Part shown: positions 48,050 through 60,092 of the stretch, one piece after another
How the letters are laid out: every line of letters begins with the position of its first letter
How positions within the stretch are numbered: the first letter of the stretch is position 1
Assembly (NCBI GenBank): GCA_035772785.1
Contig: JAOCPU010000029.1
Span: forward strand, 62,001-126,000
Length of the DNA: 64,000 nucleotides
Direction of reading: 5' to 3'
Source of the DNA: Phlebiopsis flavidoalba
Lineage: Eukaryota; Basidiomycota; Agaricomycetes; Polyporales; Phanerochaetaceae
The notes under the pieces: model-generated
What the model was told of the DNA's origin: nothing
The model's input: the letters and a program-made list of their open reading frames with translations, nothing else
Database searches by the model: none
Position numbers and translations under genes: made by a program

Positions 48050-48110
48050 ACAAACAGATATCAAAAAGCTCAAATTCCGGAAAAGCGGTCTTATGTTCTA
48101 CAACTCGCTG
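48050..48110. repeat. Inverted repeat, right arm
   Basis: Partner of 47566-47625 in opposite orientation, about 450 bp away. On the plus strand it encodes KSSNSGKAVLCSTTRC, almost the same peptide as the minus strand of the left arm, so the arms are two copies of one short element inserted in opposite directions. Confidence 0.85.
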
Positions 48111-49629
48111 TGATAGTCATGACGCTGCTGATTGGCAGGGTATTCGAAGTATTAGTGTGCGCGCAAGGAGTCAAACAGAATGCTGGACCGCTCCATGGCC
48201 ACCACACGAATTGGTCAAAGACGCGATCTCCTGGTATCAAACACAAGCTAGAGCGTAGCTCAGTAGAATTGTGATAGATTTCGTACCGAATATATACAAT
48301 GGAGAGTGCTAGCGCAAGGTCAACCGAGGATGCCGACCAGCGGTTTGTGAACGGGTGCTACGTGCTATCCCAGTGCCCGGAATTAACATGAGCGCTAATC
48401 CCGGAATTCATTGGTTTAATCTACACGGCTGTTACTGACTACTGCGTAGGATCATTTATAATGACGGAACATCTGGAAACTATTGTCTCATATACCTATT
48501 ATCTACAACGATGTAACAGTTCGGCTGGTCACGCCGGTCACGAGTGTATCCTCCTCCGCTCGGAATTACAATAAACGCCCGGGTTAGCGTCTCGACCGGA
48601 TTGAGATAAGCGCCATCACAAGCATAGCACCCGGAATTACGAGCGTGTGTTGACACTGTGGGAAGTATGTACTGTTTAGTTCCATGTATGACGACCCAAT
48701 ATTATCTCTGCTACGTATATAACTAACAATGCTGCCAAATAGTGGCCTGATGAGTCTTTTTAAGCCTTTCTCCTCGAGCGCTGGAATTAAGCTGGCACTC
48801 GACTACAGAACACATATATTCTGGGCCTTGAAAGACAAAGCTGCCAGCGTTCGTGAAGTCGGGACTGAAGGCTGACACACTTGATTGTTATTGCATCTAG
48901 ACTCAGTTTCCGTGCTCAGAATTGGATTGTACGCTATCAGAAACACTGGCTAACAGGCATCCTGGTAGGCTGATATTGGGCGGAATTTTAGGCAGCATTG
49001 TATACGCGTCCCCGCTTCCCCAGGTTACTACGATATGGATGCAGCTCCATGTACCAATCGTAGATGCAGAGCTGACAGTCTTGACAAAAAACCAGTCCTT
49101 GAAATGAAGCTGCGCGATATCAGATGCGTAGGCTCGTAACTTTGGAACATATGCAGGGCCTTTCAATACTACCAGAGGAGATACTGCAGCTGTATTTAGA
49201 AGGGAAGTTTAAACAGATACAATTTTTTGTCTGAAGCGTTGAGAGCAGCGGATACTGAGGGCAATCGTGCTGTGTTGACGCATTTAAAACGGTCAAATGA
49301 TGCACGGTAAACCTCGACTTACGCGTCCAGAACGGTGGCGTCGGTTAGACTCAGCTTGACCTGCTATGATCTGAAAGTCGATTCCGTGGAACCTGTGGCC
49401 CTACGAATTGTCCGGTCGCGGGTATAATGTAGGCACGGACGAGGCCTGCTGGCATTCGATAACTTGAGGGCCCACGCATGGTTGTGTTGGGCGAAAGTCC
49501 TTCCATTGTCCCATGGTGAGTTTTCCACCGCACCTATGGCCTTGGGAACGAGATATCAATAAAAACGAACTTAGGATAGAAATTATGGGTAGCACCCACA
49601 GAAACGAAGCGCGCGTTTGCAGGACTGGG
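48111..49629. other. No gene supported; recurring GGAATTA words
   Basis: The words CCGGAATTA, CGGAATTAC and TGGAATTAA recur at about 48379, 48563, 48633 and 48783, with relatives at 48413 and 50396. The spacing is irregular. No supported reading frame; it may include the distal end of the membrane-protein copy to the right. Confidence 0.35.
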
Positions 49630-51265
49630 CTACGCATTGGCGAGATACCACCACGGCGCTGTTTCCGCTGATGGAGCGGGCTCTGGCGTCGAAACCGGTA
49701 TTCGGGGGTTGAGGGGGTTGACGTCGACGATCGTGCAGGTCAGGTCAAGGGACGCATGTGACGATTTGGACTGCGGGTATGTATGTACGCTATATCTATG
49801 CCGAGACAGAGTGTAGTGTTGAGTTCGAAATTTTTTGGCAAGATGTGTCAGAGCAGTAGTTAACTCACCAATCTTGCCAGAATTTGAAACCATTTTCCGA
49901 GCTTTCATTCTTGTTCATAGGCATCTCAAAGCCCGACTGCAGGATCTAGCGGTATCCAATGATCGTTCAATGTGCACTTCTGTCTTCGAAATGAAGGGAA
50001 CCGTCGAGGAAATCAAGAACGGTGACCCAAATTTCAAGCTGTTGAAAACCGTGACTGGGGTAGGCCCTAGGATGATAAGGGTTCACGGGAATTTGACAGA
50101 GAACGAATCATTAATCATTGTGTGGTTGTGTCAACATAGTTTGATAGTCCATGCATACCAGGGACACCGTGATTAGCTCAGATCATGTATCAGTCATTGG
50201 GAATCGAAGCTTACTAAATTTCCCTATCATTTCAATTGTCACTGAGGTGTAGTCGTCCATCTGATAGGTGTATGTCTGATTTGACTTGTGCTGTAATGAA
50301 CGATTGATTCTTCAAGGTCAATAATGCAGGAGCACAGGTGACCGTATACATCGATGCAATTCACCTTTGTCACTCCCAACGTGGATGGCAACGCCGGGAA
50401 TTACGTCGTACACCATGTTATCGAGAAGGACCAAGTATTGTCGGGAACTGTTCGTACACGAGGCAGAATTTCCCATGCTGAATATGTACCGGGATTTTCG
50501 ACTCTAGCACTTAGATAAGCAGTCGGATATCGGCTTTGTCGCTCCTTGCTATGTGGCTTTGGACATCACATGCGACTTACTCGAAGTCGATTATAAATTA
50601 CGTTTGAAAGGCTCGATGGATAGCCGGTCTCAGTCGTTCTGTTCGTGGGGATAAAATGGAGGAGGGGAGGGATTATGATGTGTAACACGACTATGTTGCC
50701 GAGATACGCTGCGATCACCATAACATCTAATAGAGCAGCAGGCGTTGAACGCTGTTGAAGTACAGTCTTTATGGCGGAGGCAATTCCCGGCGAAGCGTTG
50801 TGCTTCTCATGAATCGCGGTCAACGTCTGAGGGGACTGCAAGGATTGCGGACGAGGAAAAGGCGCTGTGTGACGAACACTAGGATCGCAAGATAAATCTG
50901 CAAATCATGCACAAGTCAAGTCATCGTGATTTGAGGGCTGTAGGAAAAGAGTACGCGCCGTACCAACAGTCTGTGATACCATAGTAGTCACAGCTAGACG
51001 CCACGTTTTTTTTCCATGAGACGATGATGCGAGTGCTCATATTGTGGTGGCAGCACAGTGCGAGTACAGGAACGACAAAGAGTGTGACATGGAGCCAAAT
51101 AAAAAAAAGTGCGCTGTGAAGGGAAACGGATGCCACGACCCGCACCACAGAAAATGTCTTGTCTTCCCAACCAGATACAAAAGGCAGCAACTCGGCCACA
51201 TATTCTAAATGTGCATGTGCATAGCATGGAATGAAACGGGCTCGAGAGGTCACGACCAAACACAA
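49630..51265 (-). pseudogene. N-terminal part of the large membrane-protein family (copy B), broken
   Basis: Minus strand. N-terminal helices (VVRVVASVSLHSALFFIWLH, VTLFVVPVLALCC; 51.0-51.2 kb) are followed by QTLTAIHEKHNASPGIASAI, KTVLQQRSTPAALLDVMVIA and YLGNIVVLHIIIPPLLHFIP (50.84-50.64 kb), then in another frame LGLLDNMVYDVIPGV (about 50.42 kb) and further off LDLTCTIVDVNPLNPRIPV (49.73-49.70 kb). The same order with similar residues is found on the plus strand at 52.7-53.5 kb. It lacks the C-terminal end seen in copy A. Copies B and C are divergent, with 1.4 kb between them. Topology suggests an ectodomain after the helices; function unknown. Confidence 0.5.
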
Positions 51266-52651
51266 TAAATATATGTCAGACTAACGTATACCATTTGATC
51301 ACTAGCACGTACTGACATTTTGCCATCAATTGTACTCAAAATAATTTGTACAGTATGCACATTTTCATCTCAATACCGAGAATTTCGTGTACATAATGGA
51401 TACTAGTTAGCTTTGCAAGAAAAGCCCCCTGATTAAGTGATCCACTTGCGAGTCTCACCGATGAATTATTAACGATAATTTGATCCTGCCGGTATCGGGG
51501 CCTGCGTCCCCTAGTGTATACATAATGTACTTCCTAACACTGACACCGTTCTCATCCCATTCACTACCTGGTATTCACCAGCGAGCGGAGTAGTGTATCT
51601 AATATACACAATAATACATGGAAAGATTGGCTGGATGTTATGTCAAGATTGATACGCCAGCACGTCAGTTATAATTGAAAGGAGAGATTTGATATAGATA
51701 AATTAGTACACATTTAGAATACGATAGAGGGGAGGTGTTTCAAATAGCAGAGTTTTTGCCTGCCGCAATAAAGGATTAAAAATCGAAATGAAGAAAGATT
51801 TGATACTCGAACGATCATTTAGGGACCCGGACACCATCGGCATGAAGGCCCTTTTGCTATAGTGTCTAAGTTGCACCGGGTATACAGGTGCATTGTAGCA
51901 ACATGCCGCCGCCAATTGGAGACGACGGAAGCTCCGTTCACCTCATATTCACAAAGAATATGTGAATAGTACGCCGCCGTGATATGATTGAGAGGATCCG
52001 GTGGAAGCTGGCCCTGCTTGCGTCGAGTAACGAGTCGGCCCCCACAATGCACCGGACATCTAATCGAGTGTTACAGTACTAAAATTAAGAACAAAAGGCA
52101 GCGAACCTGATCTCCAGTGACATGTTTGGGTTACCGGAATTCTCAAACATCTTCCAAGTAGTCTCGTCGCGGAGGGTTATGCCTTCGATAAGGAGTCGAC
52201 GAATTCGATTGACATTCGTCGCCAATAAAGTAGAATTGATGGACCAATATAAGCTCAGCGGTGCCCTAAATAGTTTTTAGGGTACATGAAATGAATGAAT
52301 TTAGGACAATAATCACGTACGGACCGCTCGCGAAGATCAAGCAAGCCTTTCTTGACGTTCGCTTGGAAAAATTAACGTAACGTTCAGACAGTAAATGGTA
52401 AAGATGCGCCGCTTACCATTCAAGGCTTCACGAATAATTCTCGGCACGTTCACGAAGGCCATAATGCTTGAGGTAATATAACCAACGAGAGAGAGAGGTC
52501 GAATCGAGTGAAGAGAAGTATACGGAGGAGTAAGCGAGACACGTGTTCATCAAAATCCTGTCCAGTCCCATATAGTATGTCGCCACACAATATATCCAAT
52601 AGAACTATGGTATACAATGTACGATAGTCCTTTATGTTAAACGACTGAACA
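51266..52651. other. AT-rich spacer between divergent membrane-protein copies
   Basis: Rich in A+T with TATA-like and repeated short words (about 51.3-52.3 kb). Small minus-strand frames (51703-52052, 52450-52671) show no domain. May contain the missing first exons of copy C. Confidence 0.35.
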
Positions 52652-54220
52652 TTGCGCTTGTGCCGTTTCATACTTCATTACCGAATAAGGACTCCATCGC
52701 GCGAGATGCCGAAACATCGTAAGCATCATGAGTTAATCGCTCCCCGGCGTTTATTACAGGCCCTCACAGCAGTGCACGACAAAAACGATGCTCGCCTCTG
52801 TCGTGGGCACTGTCTTCCAACAAATCTCCACCCCCGCCGCTCCCATTAGCGTCATATGCATAGCGCTTTATCGTATAACCGTGTTTGTGCTGCACATAAC
52901 CATTCCTTCTATGCTGCAATTCATACTAGTCAACGGGACCTAACCCACATACCAGCCGACGCAGCTCTCAAACGTGAGCCTTACGACCGCTCAGCTCAAG
53001 TAAGTTCGGGTTTCTGCTCAGGTCGTCAACGCTGACGGAAAACAGTCTCATTCAGTCATATGATATTCCTTCCGTCTACAACGAATTCGAGAAATTTGGG
53101 CTTTTGGAGAACATGGTATACGACGTCATCCCCATCGTTCCCTCGGCCACCGGAACAACCCGCGTCAATGCATCGATTTACAACGGCAATTACGCTGCTG
53201 TGCCGAACACTGGTCAGACTTTTCTCCCAGGAAACGCTGACGGCGGTGACGATTGGACATACTCTCTTCAGCTGGACAGTGGTACCACCGCGGACATCAT
53301 TGCACCATATGCGATGTTTCAGACTTTCCTGACTTTGCAAACTCTGATGCTATCCTTACAGATTTTCCTGCCGTATGGACAGCCGCAGTATCTGAATTTG
53401 GATCGCATTGCTCGGAAAATGTATCATACTGCTGGGCAGCCCATTATCGTCGCATCTACGGTCCCGATTGTTGACGCATCAGGAACTCTTCCCGCGGATC
53501 CCTGGATGCCGATCCTACCTCCTGTCATACATCAAACCTTTACTGTAGCTGAATCTCAGGACACCCCACGTAAGCGCATTGCCGTTTGCATGCCTCTAAT
53601 CGTGACCTGATGATCCGCCATACAATTAGCTTTAGCGATCATAACGGCGATACAAGTCTTAGCGTGTGCCATCACGCTGAACTATACCTACATCGATGTC
53701 TCCGCTGTGGATCAACTTCCTGTGCCCCAAAGTGTACCGACTCCCACACCCTCCACATAGAAGCCTTAGGAGTGGACCTGTCCCGACGACGTACCGGAAA
53801 CTGATTTCAGTCTGATGCAGGTGCGTATCTTTCACGTCTAACGTTCTGCTTCCCTCATCGCCTAACTACCATCCGAAAGGCATTGTTAACCCTGCCCAAA
53901 ACTCCTCGTTTTCGCGCACCACGTCGGCGGCGTACACCACCAAACGTGTGCCACCTCCTCCTGGTGCCAAGGCACCGCTATGAGCCACGCACGCGCACCC
54001 GGTGCAATCTTCATGGAGGCCACACCATCCGGCGACACCATCTCCTTGTTATAAATAGAGCAATACCCCCCTGGCGCTCGATCCCCACTGTGGACGATAT
54101 CCAGCCTCCACCAAAAACACCCGCGTGCAGGCCGTCTACGAGCCCGTCACACAGGTGTGCCTTCTGCACCGCCATCGCCTCAAGAGCAAAATTCTCGATT
54201 GAAAGGTAAACTTCGGGTAA
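52652..54220 (+). pseudogene. Large membrane-protein family, copy C, frame-broken
   Basis: Plus strand: LQALTAVHDKND (52,755), SVVGTVFQQISTPAAPISVI, ITVFVLHITIPSMLQFILVN, then after an interval or intron EFEKFGLLENMVYDVIPIVP, GTTRVNASIYNGNYAAVPNT, DWTYSLQLDSGTTADIIAPY (53.09-53.31 kb), IIVASTVPIVDASGTLPADP (53.44-53.50 kb), a helix-like YTYIDVSAVDQLPVPQSVPT, an intron at about 53,821-53,880, and TRVQAVYEPVTQVCL. A possible last helix VACTLLYAAIIAIFILCG lies at 54.29-54.36 kb. The ectodomain-like part is rich in Thr, Ser and Asn-x-Ser/Thr sites. It is the most complete of three related copies in the window. The N-terminal helices and the LRAAGMF end were not found. Confidence 0.55.
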
Positions 54221-55713
54221 ACTAGGTCACTTTTCTCGAAAGGGGCCTGTCGTCGTTCCCTATTCGCGTCACGCCAAACTCACGCGTCCACTCGACGCCG
54301 GTGGCTTGCACGCTGCTGTACGCGGCCATTATCGCAATTTTCATCTTATGTGGGAATGATCTTACGCTTGGATTCTCTTTCATGGTGCTCCCAGACTACG
54401 GACCTCAGTCTTCGACCCGTGTTGAGTTAAAACAGTGAGTACTCAGATGATTCGGAGCCTGCTAAGTTAATCGCAAACTCCATGGCAAGTTGCTACCCTT
54501 CTGGTTCGGACTAACGCACCATTTGAGCATCTATGTTACGGTGCGACTGGCTTGCTCCATCGATTCGTTTGACTGTGGATGGTACACGCTCGACATGCGC
54601 CATTCGCCCATTAGCAGCCAACGATTTCGAACACTAACAATAGCTTTTGGCAGACCATCGTGGCGATACACCTCGAAACATACCAACTCCGCCATTCCGC
54701 GCACAGAATAGGTTGTCCGACAGCCACTCAATGAACCATAGCGATATCCGGTTCACTTCTCCTGCGGACCACTGACTAACGCAGGCCTCAAATGTCTCAT
54801 AAAAAGTTCGTGCGTCAGCGATCATGATCTTTGACCACAAGTGCTCACGCAACAAGGCTAGAGACTTTCAAGAGCCCAAGTGTGCCAGGAGATGGCTATC
54901 TCCCGCACGCTGCTGCACCGTTTCACACGAACGTTGATGATGCAGAGCTTCCGGCCGCTGTTTGTCGTTCAGAGTGACAAGTCAATCTTTGTATGTAGAT
55001 TTCTTGTAGTGGCTAAGATCATGAATGATATGATCGGATTAAAAATTCTCGTGGACAGCAGGCGAGCGCGAGCGAATGAGCTCAAGAACGTGGGCCCTTG
55101 TGTTGGGCTCCCGAGGACTTCGAACAACAGGCCGCTCGTCGTCCCACCACTGACTCCCAATTCGGTAAGTGCGACTGGATCTTACTCTTCCTTGTTCGGT
55201 TTGTTTCTGCTGGCATCCACAGGTTCCGTACAGATGACAAGCGTGAAACGTATCTCCCTGAGGTGGGTCACGGGGACACATTTCAAGGGGTTTTTGTGGC
55301 CCCTCTGCTTCGTCGGTCATCTTCCAGGCTTCGTCTTTGCTACCAACAGTTGAGCCTTCGGGCTCGTGAATGTTGCCAGAAGGCTCCCGGCCGCCGTTTG
55401 GGAACTGACGCGTGCCAACAAGTGCGAGTGGCTGTCGAGTCGTGCCTGGTTCAGGTGGCAGAAGAGCCCTCTCGTGGCTCGCTGCGTCGGCTACCGCAAC
55501 GGCACCACCGGTTTGAATGAATATTGAGCTTCAGGCCTCAGCTTGAACAATTCTCGATGCTCAATAGACTAGTCGGGATGATTGCGGGCAAAGCGTACAT
55601 GATGCGGGATTTTGAGCGTGTTTACGTAATGCTGTGTACAATACCAACAATATACATGGCATGTGCTCTTCACGGCTACCACCAGGCTCTCAGCGTCCGG
55701 CAGCAACGCCATC
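54221..55713. other. Unresolved; possible small exons around 55.1-55.5 kb
   Basis: At 55.09-55.52 kb the plus strand reads LCWAPEDFEQQAARRPTTDS, an intron with GTAAGTGC and ATCCACAG borders, QFRTDDKRETYLPEVGHG and, in another frame, NKCEWLSSRAWFRWQKSP with LVARCVGYRNGTTGL. It may be a small gene of unknown function; I cannot settle the frame. Confidence 0.3.
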
Positions 55714-58032
55714 ATGACCACTAAGGCGACAACAATTGCTCAGGATACCTGGTCCGCAATTTGTACCCATGCTCCGCTCTTGTTTGCGAGTAGCGAAGGA
55801 GGTAATGTGCTCATGGCGCTGGGGGGGAGATACTCGTCATAGTTGTGCGTACCTCAGTCTCAGTTCAAACATACGACTCAGTCATGCATACGACTCTCTC
55901 TCCAGGCCTGGATTCCCCCAGCATCTCGTAATGCAATTGAGCAGCACAGCAAGCAGCTTACGCCATCCCCTCCGACCACCCATACCATTGACGAACTACT
56001 GAAGGATACACATGCCATGTTTCGCAACATTCACGATCCTACGAACACCCCTCAAAGGCTGGCAGAGCAATTGGAAACTCACAATCAAGTAAAAGCACTT
56101 CTTCGTGCGTGGTCGGAAGTTGCTAGCCACCCGTTGAGGAGTTTTAGGCCCCAAGACCTTGCGCGATTCATTGAGCTTGTCCAGGCACCCATGGAATGTT
56201 ACCCGCCCACGGTGGAGGAAATCTTCACCCAGGTTGCGCCGACCACATTCGACCCCAAATTATGGGACGAGGCGCATGTTCTCGCATTTCTCAGGGACGA
56301 AGATGCTAAGGGACTCAACACCGGTTCTCAGAACTCCAGTGTAGATGCTAAAATAGCTTTGCATCCGGCTCTAGCAATCACCTCCACACACACGCGCGAA
56401 GCGAAGAGACCTCGTCTCCTTCCTTCGTCGCCGGAATCGCAACCCCGAAGAGGGACTTCACAGTCGCCGGACGCGGATGAACACTTCATGGTGGAGGTGA
56501 GCACGGATTCATAACACTGCGAAGATACACGTGTCAAGGGGGCTGTATATACAGGATCATCAAGTTTCCGGGCTGAACAACGTCGGTGTAGGCACGTCGG
56601 GGGCGCCACAAACCCACTCTCAGGCGTCGCCTTAGCAAAGAACCAGAGCAACAAAGGGAAATCGGCCATGCCGGTAGCAATACCTGCCTCGCAAGGCGTG
56701 GAACCACCCCCGGAGTATGAAGCGGCACGTACCTCCATGATTATCCCTGTTTTACCCATTAATGAATCACATCTTAGCTCACCGGCAAGGCACGATGCGT
56801 CCAATGCCAGAGAAATCCAGACAAAAGCAACGCGTGCCGTATGATCTATTCACAGTCCCAGGGCGAGGCAGCATGTATACCGTGCAAGTCGAAGAAAATC
56901 ACGTGTAGTCTTGCCAAGGGTAGACGAGGACGCAAACCTCTCAATAGTAAGTCTCCTCAATCCTCATCACCTATCGATTTACCCCGACTTGAACCTTTGA
57001 ACAGCATCAGTTCCTGACACCTCGGCATTGTCCATTACAGCGACATCCAAGGTCGATGCCACATCTGTTCGCGCAGACACAGAGCGTTCTACAGTCTCTG
57101 TTCCCCAAACACCAGTCGCTGAGGCCTCACAGGACGTCGATGACCACTCGAAGGACACTCGTAAGCTCAGGAACAAGAAGCGCAAAGCTGAAGATATCGC
57201 CCCGCCTGGCCTGAAGGATCCACATCCAGGTAACGTTACAACTCCGAAGCACCCGAGGCATTCTCTAACCAATGCAAACATTGACACAGTGCAGTCACCT
57301 GCGCGGCGCGGGAGAGGTGGATCACGGACACGGACCCGGGCTGTCCCTAACGGGGGTAGATCATCCGCTGCGCGCGCGACCAGTAGCCGCGCTGAGTCCT
57401 CGCCATATGCGACGAGCCCGTCGTGCGGTGTCGCTACCAGGTCACAGAGTCTGGTGGGCAAGCAGCCGGCGACTCCCAAGTCCCCGATGAGTGAAGTTGC
57501 CCTTCTGATCGACGACGACATGCATGGCGACCCCTTTTCCCCCTCTCAGTGCAAGCTGTCCATCTTCTTCTTCCATCTCACGAGGGACTACACAGCCACC
57601 CAATCCACCGTTGCAATCGCGTCCCAGCATACCAGGGAACGATAACAATAAAGGCAGCGCTTCCAGTCGTAATCCTACTCTTGAAGCCGTGATCAAGAAA
57701 ACGCTCCAGGAAGCTATCACTCGCCGGGAAGAACTTGAAGCGCAACGACAAAGCGCCGCTCAACGGTGGACCCTCCTTAACGAGATGGGCAAGACCATCG
57801 ACGAGCTAGTGGCGAAGACCCGCGCGCTCAGCGAAGCCAAGTCGCTACTGGAGGCGGCCCTGCTTGGTGATCGCGAGCGTATTGACAAAATGTCGACAGA
57901 AACAGAGGCGTCGATGCACGTCTATAGCCAATTGTCCCACTCGGTTGGAAGAAGATCATGCACACCCTTTCGGTGATGGAAAGTCCAATAAAGCTGACTG
58001 AATCATCGCGTGTGTCGTGTATGGGAAAGTAG
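55714..58032 (+). CDS. CxxC-motif, Ser/Pro-rich protein with C-terminal coiled coil
   Basis: Likely start at 55714 (MTTKATTIAQDTWSAICTHA). After an intron ending at about 55,903 comes a long exon (AWIPPASRNAIEQHSKQLTP, VKALLRAWSEVASHPLRSF, RPQDLARFIELVQAPMECYP), an intron at about 56,497-56,553, and a stretch with a frame change (AMPVAIPASQGVEPPPEYEA). Then CIPCKSKKITCSLAKGRRGR, a short Cys-x2-Cys-x6-Cys motif with a basic patch as in fungal Zn-cluster or nucleic-acid-binding proteins. After an intron at about 56,949-57,002 a disordered basic region follows (RKLRNKKRKAEDI, ARRGRGGSRTRTRA), then a coiled coil (TLEAVIKKTLQEAITRREEL, EAQRQSAAQRWTLLNEMGKT, LSEAKSLLEAALLGDRERID). Shifts lie near 57.53 and 57.94 kb; stop at 58030-58032. 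Nuclear role is inferred. Such genes are common hypothetical proteins in Agaricomycetes. Confidence 0.55.
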
Positions 58033-58500
58033 TCAGAAGCGACCGATGACTGTTTGTCACTAGTGCGGCTGGAGTTCGAAATAGAGCCGTACAGCATAGT
58101 CTTCAGGAGATCTCGATAGGCCCAGGCAAATTCGTCTCACTTTGTCCAATCCACATCAATGCAAGTCATGCTTCTCAGGTAGTAAGAATAACCATGTATA
58201 GGGGGAATAACAATGGACGAGCATGGCTAGCCGCTAATGTATGCGTATACATGTCGTACTACTCTGATCCGAAGATCTCGTCCGCCGGCTGAGCGACTTG
58301 GCATTTCCTGAGGCTCGCTAATGTGTCCTCGGTCCCGTACCCTACTCGTGTACGAATGCCCTCGCAGCCAGATTCGCGCGAGGTTCTTGACTATCGCGTG
58401 AGGTGTTCAACCTGTCGGCGCTGGAACACCGCCGCTGCAGCGTTGAAGCACTGAAGCCGGGCTGATTTCTATACACTCATCAGCGCAACGACAATGGCTC
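58033..58500. other. Convergent intergenic region
   Basis: No gene seen between the stop of the plus-strand coiled-coil gene and the minus-strand gene ending at 58501. Confidence 0.35.
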
Positions 58501-59204
58501 TCAGATCACGTCAAATGACACCTTGCCGCAACCACAAGACCGGCTGCTCAATATCTGACCTAGTCTGGGTCGTTCGATCTGCGATGTTTCGAGGTCTTGA
58601 AGATGCGTGTCGAAGCAGTCGCGAAAGGGATCTGAGATGATCTCTCTCAGCTCTCGCAGCCCAGTCATGCCCTCTTCCAGGACTTTCTAAACCTGTGAGA
58701 CATGGTGACTGTACAGGATGAGCTCGATGATACAAAGGACAGCACATACCACAGTAAGGACAAGCACACTCGGAAACAAGTAGAACGGCCGTCCTGGAGA
58801 GCTATTCATACATGACACCTTCACCGCAGCTGCCACGGCTTAACACACGAATGAGTGTATGGTAAGTAGCGGAGTTGAGGTACATGTCTTCGCGCGTAGT
58901 TGGGTCCTATGTACAGCCAGTCAGCGCGCGTGTATAGAGGTAACTGTGTAATCTTCTTGATGTATCAACAAAGCGTTTGACAGCAGCACCATGGTCAGGT
59001 TCTTGAGATGTTGATCCTTCTTATTCGACAAGGGTGAGACGAAGGAGCCGGTAATCGTGCTCGATGAGGGGCACCACTCTGGTCCCAGGATCGCCGCGGT
59101 CCTTGATCTATGGTCTTGGTTAAGTCAGTACCGAGGAAAGATGACACAGGACTCACTTTATAAGTATTTCGTGGACACTTTGCCTCGCGAATCGTTGGCA
59201 CCAA
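58501..59204 (-). CDS. Hypothetical membrane protein, C-terminal exons
   Basis: A clear helix VLVLTVVCAVLCIIELILYS followed by HHVSQ, an intron of about 60 nt (58.63-58.69 kb) and NPFRDCFDTHLQDLETSQIE with RPRLGQILSSRSCGCGKVSF, stop at 58501-58503. The upstream exons are not resolved; a frame at 58995-59204 may or may not belong. The intron and the continuous tail make the last two exons credible. No family recognised. Confidence 0.35.
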
Positions 59205-60092
59205 TAGGGAATTCAGGCCCCCTCCTCAATGCGCCCTTCGAGTAGCGCCGCCACCTACGATAGTGGCTCTTACAACACCAGCGACGCCTACAATCTGCAT
59301 GTTATTCAATGACAGTGAGCCTAGTATGTAAACTCTGCGAGTTCGATGTTTCGCTCGGGCTAAGATATTAACTTACTCTCGGCAAAGATGACGGCTCCGC
59401 AGGAGTCAGACTGTACCAGGATCGAATTTCGAGCGCGATGAGTCGGTATTGCCAGATGTTGTTTGCCGTAAGAGTGTGCGGGAATGTATGTAAAGATATA
59501 CAAAGTATCCAGTAGTTGGGTATGAAATTTGAGCATTGGGAGTGGTCGTGGTAGTGCGTGGACGTGTCAATGTCATTCGTTCCGGCGTCTAGTACGGGGA
59601 CGAAAGCTTGAGTCGACAATCACGTGACGGCGCGGCTGTCCTGACCATCCATTTCCACTGTCCAGCGATGGTCCTCTTGCCATTTTCTGAAGCCGTGATA
59701 ACATGCGTACTCTGGAGCTGATTTCACAGTACATTTCGCTCCATTCTACATGCGGACTCCAAACTTTTCTTCGGCCATTAGTCACCAGCTTCAAGGTGTA
59801 GGCTGTTTTTCTCCTCCTCGTCTACATTCAACTCTCATCAATGCAGATGATGCCTCAAAGTCATACTTGTCATTCTTGGGATTTCGCCAACAAGAAGCGA
59901 CTTACGGCAGCATGTTCGCCACAAATCCCCTGCCCATCACTGCATCACTGGGGATTTAACCATCAGGACACACAGCCCGAGGCCCAAATCCTGCATTTGG
60001 TGACTTGCTAGACCCCGACGTGGAGTTGATTTTCTGAACTGCTGCCGCCTCGAAAGCCGAACTAGTCGCCATACTCAACATCTCAAGCAAAA
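59205..60092. other. No gene supported
   Basis: Probably contains unrecognisable 5' sequence of the Plavaka-type element to the right. Only short frames. Confidence 0.3.
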
